DNA from: Zygnema cylindricum
Taxonomy: Eukaryota; Streptophyta; Zygnematophyceae; Zygnematales; Zygnemataceae
Assembly: GCA_037447655.1 (NCBI GenBank)
Contig: JBBHKE010002015.1
Span: 1-11,209, forward strand
Reading direction: 5' to 3'
DNA length: 11,209 bases
Positions within the stretch are counted from its first letter, which is position 1, and every line of letters starts with the position of its first letter. Shown here piece after piece: positions 7,473-11,209 of the stretch. Both the position numbers and the translations under genes were made by a program. The notes under the pieces were generated by a model, which did not search any database, was not told the origin of the DNA, and saw only the letters and a list, made by a program, of their open reading frames with translations.

Positions 7473-8286
7473 ACATTTCGCCATGTAATGTCCGGGTTTC
7501 TTGTAGAAATGACAAAGCCTCTTAGTTCACGTTGTTATGGACTTATCGGAGTAATTTTTTTGGTCTTCCCCTCCATGACTTCCAAGGGGTTTCCGTGAAT
7601 CTTTGTTTCTCCAACTTGCTCCGGCCGACAAGGCTTGTCCATTCTTAACTCCCATTCGGATCTCGATTGTATTCTCTCGGACGAGGATCATACCAACTAC
7701 CGAATTCCATATCCACTTGGAGTCCGCCAGATCTTGTTCCTAGTTCATAATGTTCTCATATTCATCGGGTGGTTTCATGAGTAAGTAGTGAACCTTTGCC
7801 TTCTCGATTTCTACCTTTTCGACACCTCACTCCATGAAGAGTATACAGCTCATTGCAGAAATCGAGCATCATCTCTCATTTGTGAAAATATCCATTGATC
7901 TTTTCCTTTGCCAGGTTGTATTCCTAAATCGTACCGCTCCGGTACATCTCTATAAGTGTATCCCACAGATCGGATGCCCTTTCCACCTGCAAATGAGGAC
8001 CTACGAGTCCTTCTGTGAGATGACAGAGGATAAAATGATTGGCCGCCATGTTGGTGTAGTCCCAAGTATCGATGTCATTCCCCTCATTCCTCAAAATATG
8101 AGACATGAAAACATAACCGGTAGTTATATGTGTGGTTTTCTCTTTTTCTTTCCCCTTTTCCATCACGATGCTTTTTTTGTCTTCTGAGTCCTCTGATGGC
8201 GGTGGATCTGATTTTATGGCAAATCTGCTTCCTCCAAACCCTAGAGGAATAGTAGGACCGGATTTGCGCTTTACTCGCCCACTCAC
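7473..8286 (-). pseudogene. Copia gag with damaged zinc knuckle
   Basis: Gag forms the particle that packages element RNA. The chosen start is the ATG at 8286, the first in a frame with gag-like sequence (YTNMAANHFILCHLTEGLVG, then ASDLWDTLIEMY). This frame ends at TAG 7924-7926. Gag-like sequence resumes in another frame as LLMKPPDEYENIMN, with TGA at 7827-7829, TAG at 7740-7742 and TGA at 7527-7529. The nucleocapsid knuckle at 7473-7514 reads CHFYKKPGHYMAKC. The C-x2-C-x4-H-x4-C pattern has Tyr at the second Cys, so zinc binding is likely lost. Gag and pol share a frame at the knuckle, as is usual for copia. Confidence 0.85.
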
Positions 8287-8392
8287 TATTCCTCAAAATC
8301 TTATCTCACATAGGGCTCCTATCATCATACTCTCTAAGCAGATGAACCCATTCCCATTGAATGTGGGCACCCTAAAGGGTGGGCCCATAAAC
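8287..8392 (-). other. Copia 5' leader between LTR and gag
   Basis: This is about 106 bp that should hold the primer-binding site right after the LTR. On the minus strand the first bases are GTTTATGGGCCCACC, not the TGGTATCAGAGC typical of initiator-Met priming in many copia elements. Arms at 8368-8373 and 8376-8381 (CACCCT/AGGGTG) form a small hairpin there. A loose resemblance to the usual site lies further inside (TGATGATAGGAGCC near 8311-8325), too far from the LTR to accept. Confidence 0.5.
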
Positions 8393-9398
8393 TAAAACTC
8401 TGAGACCTCCATTAATACTCAGACTAGACAGCTTACTAGAAGCCCCTAAGATAACCTTAATCCCTTAGTTTTGTATGGGTATTACTGAAACCCTGGCAAA
8501 ATAAAGATTGACCAGACCTCACCTCGTAGTAGAGTAGACTCTCGTGAGTCTGCTACAAAAAGAATCCTTGAATTTGGTCCCCTAAGCAGTAAAATATCAA
8601 TGGTCAAAGATGACCTTTTATACAGAAGCACTCTGGGAGAGAGGCGGCTACTTCTAATTCTCCTAAGTCCTAAACCCCTCTCTAATTCCTCTACTAATGA
8701 TGTACAAGACCAATCAAATCACTGTAGAGTAAAAAAAGGTACTTGGCCCAGAGTACTTTTTGTACGACCATTGTACGACATGGCCCAAAAGACGACGTCT
8801 GTGATATCTGAGTTCGCCATGGTATGTCTCGGAGATGCCGCTATCTAATGTCATGTTGCCACGTGTTACCTAGTGTGGCGGCGACCGCAAACGGCCAAAT
8901 CGTCCATCAGCGATGCGACTTCTTCCTCTGCGGTCCGATTGATGTCGACCTTAATTCAGGGCTTTTTAAAATACAAGTAGGATTTTCCGATGTAACCCTA
9001 TCTATCTATCTCTATGTGACTATGGTCCGTTTGTCAATTAAATGAACTTCTATATTTCCACATCTTTAAGTAGCTATCGTACCCTATATACTTCAGCACA
9101 GGTCCTAGTCTATAAGCCAAAGCTACTGGTGGCCACAGGCAGATTGACAAACGGTAGGTACCAGGATCAAATCATGTGTCCGTCAACCTTTTTGGTAAGT
9201 TTTCCTAAAGGACTGCTTTCGGACTCTTGGGGAAGCATAGGCAGCCATGGCCCTAGCTTCCTCTCCAGCCTTCATTGACTACAACAAGTGTGGGGGCTAG
9301 AGAGAGAAGTTAGAAGCAGGCTGTCTTTGTTTTTTCCTCCTCGCTTTACATCAATTAAGAAACCTAGAAAATACATAAGAAACCTTTTAATTTCAACA
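8393..9398 (-). repeat. 5' LTR, full length (1006 bp)
   Basis: On the minus strand it starts TGTTGAAATT, a typical copia-style LTR start, and ends AGAGTTTTA where TTTCA is expected. Combining the two LTR copies, each with a different mutated end base, gives a canonical TG...CA pair. It aligns to the truncated left LTR from 8393 to 9272. Only this copy has the outermost 126 bp. Frames inside it on the plus strand are not conserved between the two LTRs. Confidence 0.87.
9084..9090 (-). promoter_or_regulatory. Possible TATA box in the 5' LTR
   Basis: TATATAG on the minus strand lies about 310 bases into the LTR and is also present in the left LTR near 4117-4123. The position suits an LTR core promoter, but in AT-rich DNA such a match is common. 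Confidence 0.3.
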
Positions 9399-9403
9399 AG
9401 AAG
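9399..9403. repeat. Target-site duplication of the copia element (right)
   Basis: AGAAG matches the left ACAAG at four of five positions. Beyond it the sequence resumes exactly with TTATTTGCG of the repeat unit. Confidence 0.65.
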
Positions 9404-9505
9404 TTATTTGCGTTTACATCCGAATGCTCTTAAAACTGTACGGAGAATCTCCGCTAAAAAAAAAAGTAACAAAACTAAGTTTCGGTTACATGCGAAAGTA
9501 CCTTT
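9404..9505 (+). repeat. Repeat unit 2, right part
   Basis: This continues 2764-3443 after the copia insertion and aligns to 2173-2275 with about ten percent difference. Landmarks are TTTACATCCGAATGCTCT, CGCTAAAAAA and GGTTACATGCGAAA. Confidence 0.8.
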
Positions 9506-9509
9506 AGCC

Positions 9510-10100
9510 GCAAAATTGAAATTGAATCTTCTAAGCGTTACATTTAACTTAGACGCAAAGTCAAACGAAAGATCTTTAAACTAAACTGAACTACTGTAAG
9601 TTTTGTACGAAAATATTAAAACGCACAAAACGAAATTTTGTTGTCAAATGTAAAAATGTTGATTCGTAGATAGTGTGGCTCGATTTTGTCACGCGTGACG
9701 ACGCGCATTTTTTTCATTTAATTTCAGTTCATATTTTTTCGTCAGTTCGTTTTATTAGGTTGTAGTTCCATCACACGTCAGTGTTATTGTACGGCAAACT
9801 CTACAAACCGGGTCGATTGAGGATGATTACATCAAACGAAAAGTGAGGTTTAATACATAATTTTGTACTTTCCCGTACCATGCCGTACTATATTTTTGTG
9901 AGTTTTTTGAAAACAACATTACAAAAAAAAAAAAAATTACGATTCTCCAAGTATTTGGGAGAATACATCGACCGTCCGATTACATTTTGGTCTTCATCAG
10001 CGAAGCAATCGCTCGAAACGCCTCTGTATTGGTGAACCCGGTGGGTTCACCAATACAGAACTAGTTAATTCGCTACACTTGGACGATAAACACGGGCGTC
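9510..10100. other. AT-rich region without a recognised gene
   Basis: No supportable coding frame is seen. The region contains the 12-bp palindrome GTCACGCGTGAC (9688-9699), a run of 14 A residues near 9924, and the perfect hairpin at 10023-10059. No clear match to the left flank was found. Confidence 0.5.
10023..10059. repeat. Perfect hairpin, 17-bp arms and 3-base loop
   Basis: Arms 10023-10039 (TCTGTATTGGTGAACCC) and 10043-10059 are exact inverse complements around GGT. CTAGT follows two bases later (10061-10065). A GC-containing perfect snap-back this long stands out in otherwise decayed sequence. With no T run after it, a terminator is not supported. It could be a fold-back insertion relic or a hairpin-forming transposon end. 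Confidence 0.85.
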
Positions 10101-10111
10101 AATGGCAAATG

Positions 10112-10477
10112 AACTATTTTACACGTCCCCGAAGTCACGTGCCTTAAACAATGTGACCGTAAAATCTTTGCCGAAAAGGAAATACGGCTTTTTCCTGAAA
10201 GTCAGCAGAGTGAAAGAGATCTCTGAGGTATATTCACGCGGTACACTTGCGAAGTACACGTATGTAATATGCAAGTACGTATTTTTGTACGAAAATGGTT
10301 CGTTTTCAAATCTTTGACGATTTTAGAGATTTGATCGTCAACTTACGTGGAACCACGCAAATCATAACACGTGTGTAAAAATATATTTACAGAGGATACG
10401 CGATGTAACCGAGGCCTCTGTAATACATAAATTTTGTTGTCCGTACTATTACAAAGACCTCGTGATGTAACCATACC
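10112..10477 (-). repeat. B repeat, right copy
   Basis: This is the inverted copy of 317-695, including the hairpin (arms 10411-10425 and 10447-10461). Here B directly follows D on the minus strand with no hAT ends around it. The plus-strand frame 10102-10317 is open for 71 codons (KYGFFLKVSRVKEISEVY within it), where the left copy has stops. I do not recognise it. Confidence 0.7.
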
Positions 10478-10485
10478 CAATGTTG

Positions 10486-10790
10486 ATGTTCCATCACGTA
10501 GAGTCTGTAAGCCACGTGTTCTACATTGACCGGCGCCGCAAGCTACGATCCGATATTTAATATCTTTCGGATTTTTAGCAACGACAAACTTAACTTCAAA
10601 TCTTGACTTGCGTACTTTGTACCTGCGTACGAAGTAATCATACGACAAATCTATTATACTTTTTACAGACGCCAGTCTGTACGCCAACTCATTTTTTTAT
10701 TGTTTTCGGTTTTTAAACATAACGGAAGTAATTCCAGAGATATAGTGTGACGAATAAAAGTTATTGAAAATAGCGTGACGAGGGAATTTT
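10486..10790 (-). repeat. D repeat, right copy
   Basis: This is the inverted copy of 855-1155. The minus-strand frame 10343-10687 is open across D and into B for about 115 codons, starting at TTG with no ATG, so it may be a gene remnant or chance. Two TTCGTC-type motifs at 28-bp spacing mark its outer edge (about 10747-10785). Confidence 0.65.
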
Positions 10791-10935
10791 ACGAAATTTC
10801 GTTTTTGTTTTCGGTTTTATTTGGAAACCGCGTGTCATGTGCAAATCTTAAGATATTTCTTTGGTTCTCTATTATGACACGTAGCTTAATCGTCCAGCGT
10901 GTCACAATTTTATTTTTCTGTATCTGCAAACCCAC

Positions 10936-11209
10936 TAGTGTTGGGTATCGGGTAAATTCATATCGCGATAATCTCGATATTTGATATATCGAATATCGAT
11001 CGAGGAGGATCCTCGATATATCGTACCGAGACCAACATAAATTATCGCGATATATAGTATTTTTTAAATTTAATATTTTATTTTTTTATATAATATGTTA
11101 TTTTAGCAAAAAAGTCAAATTGTCTAATACGCCACGTACGCCGTGATTTTCGTTTCGTGACTTAAAGGTAGACGCCGCAAAATGTAACCGACAAAAAAAT
11201 ACTCATTTT
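10936..11209 (+). mobile_element. Left part of a second hAT-like element (runs off the window)
   Basis: It begins TAGTGTTGGGTATCGGG and follows 7 to about 300 closely: the CATATCGCGATAAT motif, the palindromic CGATATAT stretches, GAGACCAACATAAAT, and GACTTAAAGGTAGACGCCG. It lacks about 20 bp around the left copy's palindrome. The preceding 8 bases (10928-10935, AAACCCAC) are the expected target duplication, but the far end is outside the window. They differ from the other copy's duplication, so this is a separate insertion. Confidence 0.75.

Larger units (their letters stand above)
3444..9398 (-). mobile_element. Decayed Ty1/copia LTR retrotransposon
   Basis: Read on the minus strand the order is 5' LTR, leader, gag, aspartic protease, integrase, reverse transcriptase, RNase H, 3' LTR. 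Protease-integrase-RT-RNase H is the order that defines Ty1/copia, as opposed to Ty3/gypsy. Five-base direct repeats flank it and it interrupts repeat unit 2. The element is not autonomous as it stands. It has in-frame stops, several frameshifts, a substituted protease motif, a damaged zinc knuckle, and a deletion joining RNase H to the inside of the 3' LTR. Consensus LTR termini are TGTTGAAA and TTTCA, but the CA end has mutated separately in each LTR. LTR divergence of roughly ten percent by eye suggests an old insertion. Confidence 0.95.

Noticed and set aside
4278-7488. Plus-strand frames opposite the copia genes
   Set aside because: They are antisense shadows. The minus strand shows clear protease, integrase, reverse transcriptase and RNase H motifs.
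8311-8325. TGATGATAGGAGCC as the tRNA-Met primer site
   Set aside because: The match to TGGTATCAGAGC is poor and it lies about 70 bases inside the LTR border supported by LTR alignment and the target duplication.
9288-9584. 98-codon plus-strand frame
   Set aside because: It crosses the LTR end and the target duplication into repeat unit 2, so it joins unrelated sequences by chance.
10023-10065. Rho-independent terminator
   Set aside because: The stem is long and perfect, but no T run follows and the region is not bacterial.
10023-10065. Definite Helitron 3' end
   Set aside because: CTAGT lies only two bases after the stem, the stem is longer than typical, and no matching 5' end or Rep/helicase sequence was seen.
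1-11209. One very large LTR-type element defined by the direct repeats at both window ends
   Set aside because: The repeats (7-300 and 10936-11209) start with hAT-like termini, the left one has its own inverted end at 842, and their adjoining target duplications differ.

Overview
The window looks like repeat-rich eukaryotic (nuclear) DNA. There is no operon structure, Shine-Dalgarno spacing or compact gene packing. It holds a decayed Ty1/copia LTR retrotransposon and hAT-type non-autonomous DNA transposons, set in AT-rich, stop-riddled repetitive sequence. I see no intact host gene and cannot name the host. The copia proteins are of a widely spread type, so they do not separate plant, fungal, oomycete or animal hosts.

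Layout from left to right. Positions 7-842 are a non-autonomous hAT-like element with TAGNGTTGGG termini and an 8-bp target duplication, carrying an internal fragment ('B', about 317-695). Positions about 855-1155 are a second repeat ('D'), starting with a 28-bp-period motif. Positions 1170-1495 hold little. Positions about 1498-2275 and about 2764-3443 are two diverged direct copies of one repeat unit. They contain a 271-bp block that has not a single substitution between copies, although the flanks differ by 10 percent or more. Positions 3444-9398 are a minus-strand Ty1/copia element inserted into the second unit, whose remainder resumes at 9404-9505. The first unit preserves the empty site. 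Positions about 9510-10100 are AT-rich and unassigned apart from a perfect 17-bp-arm hairpin. Positions about 10112-10477 and 10486-10790 are inverted copies of B and D. Position 10936 to the right edge is the start of a second hAT-like element of the same family.

The copia element reads right to left: 5' LTR (8393-9398), untranslated leader, gag, protease, integrase, reverse transcriptase, partial RNase H, truncated 3' LTR (3444-4303). Domain order is canonical, but at least nine in-frame stops or frameshifts break it. The protease DSG is DSR and the zinc knuckle lacks its second Cys. One deletion fuses RNase H directly to the interior of the 3' LTR, removing the RNase H tail, the polypurine tract and the first 126 bp of that LTR. 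The two LTRs differ at roughly one base in ten by eye, so the insertion is old.

The most interesting features are architectural: a large inverted D/B repeat pair enclosing about 9 kb, a hAT element that seems to have captured one piece of that repeat, and the substitution-free block in the duplicated units. None of these proves a new functional system; all can be read as nested and recombined mobile DNA.
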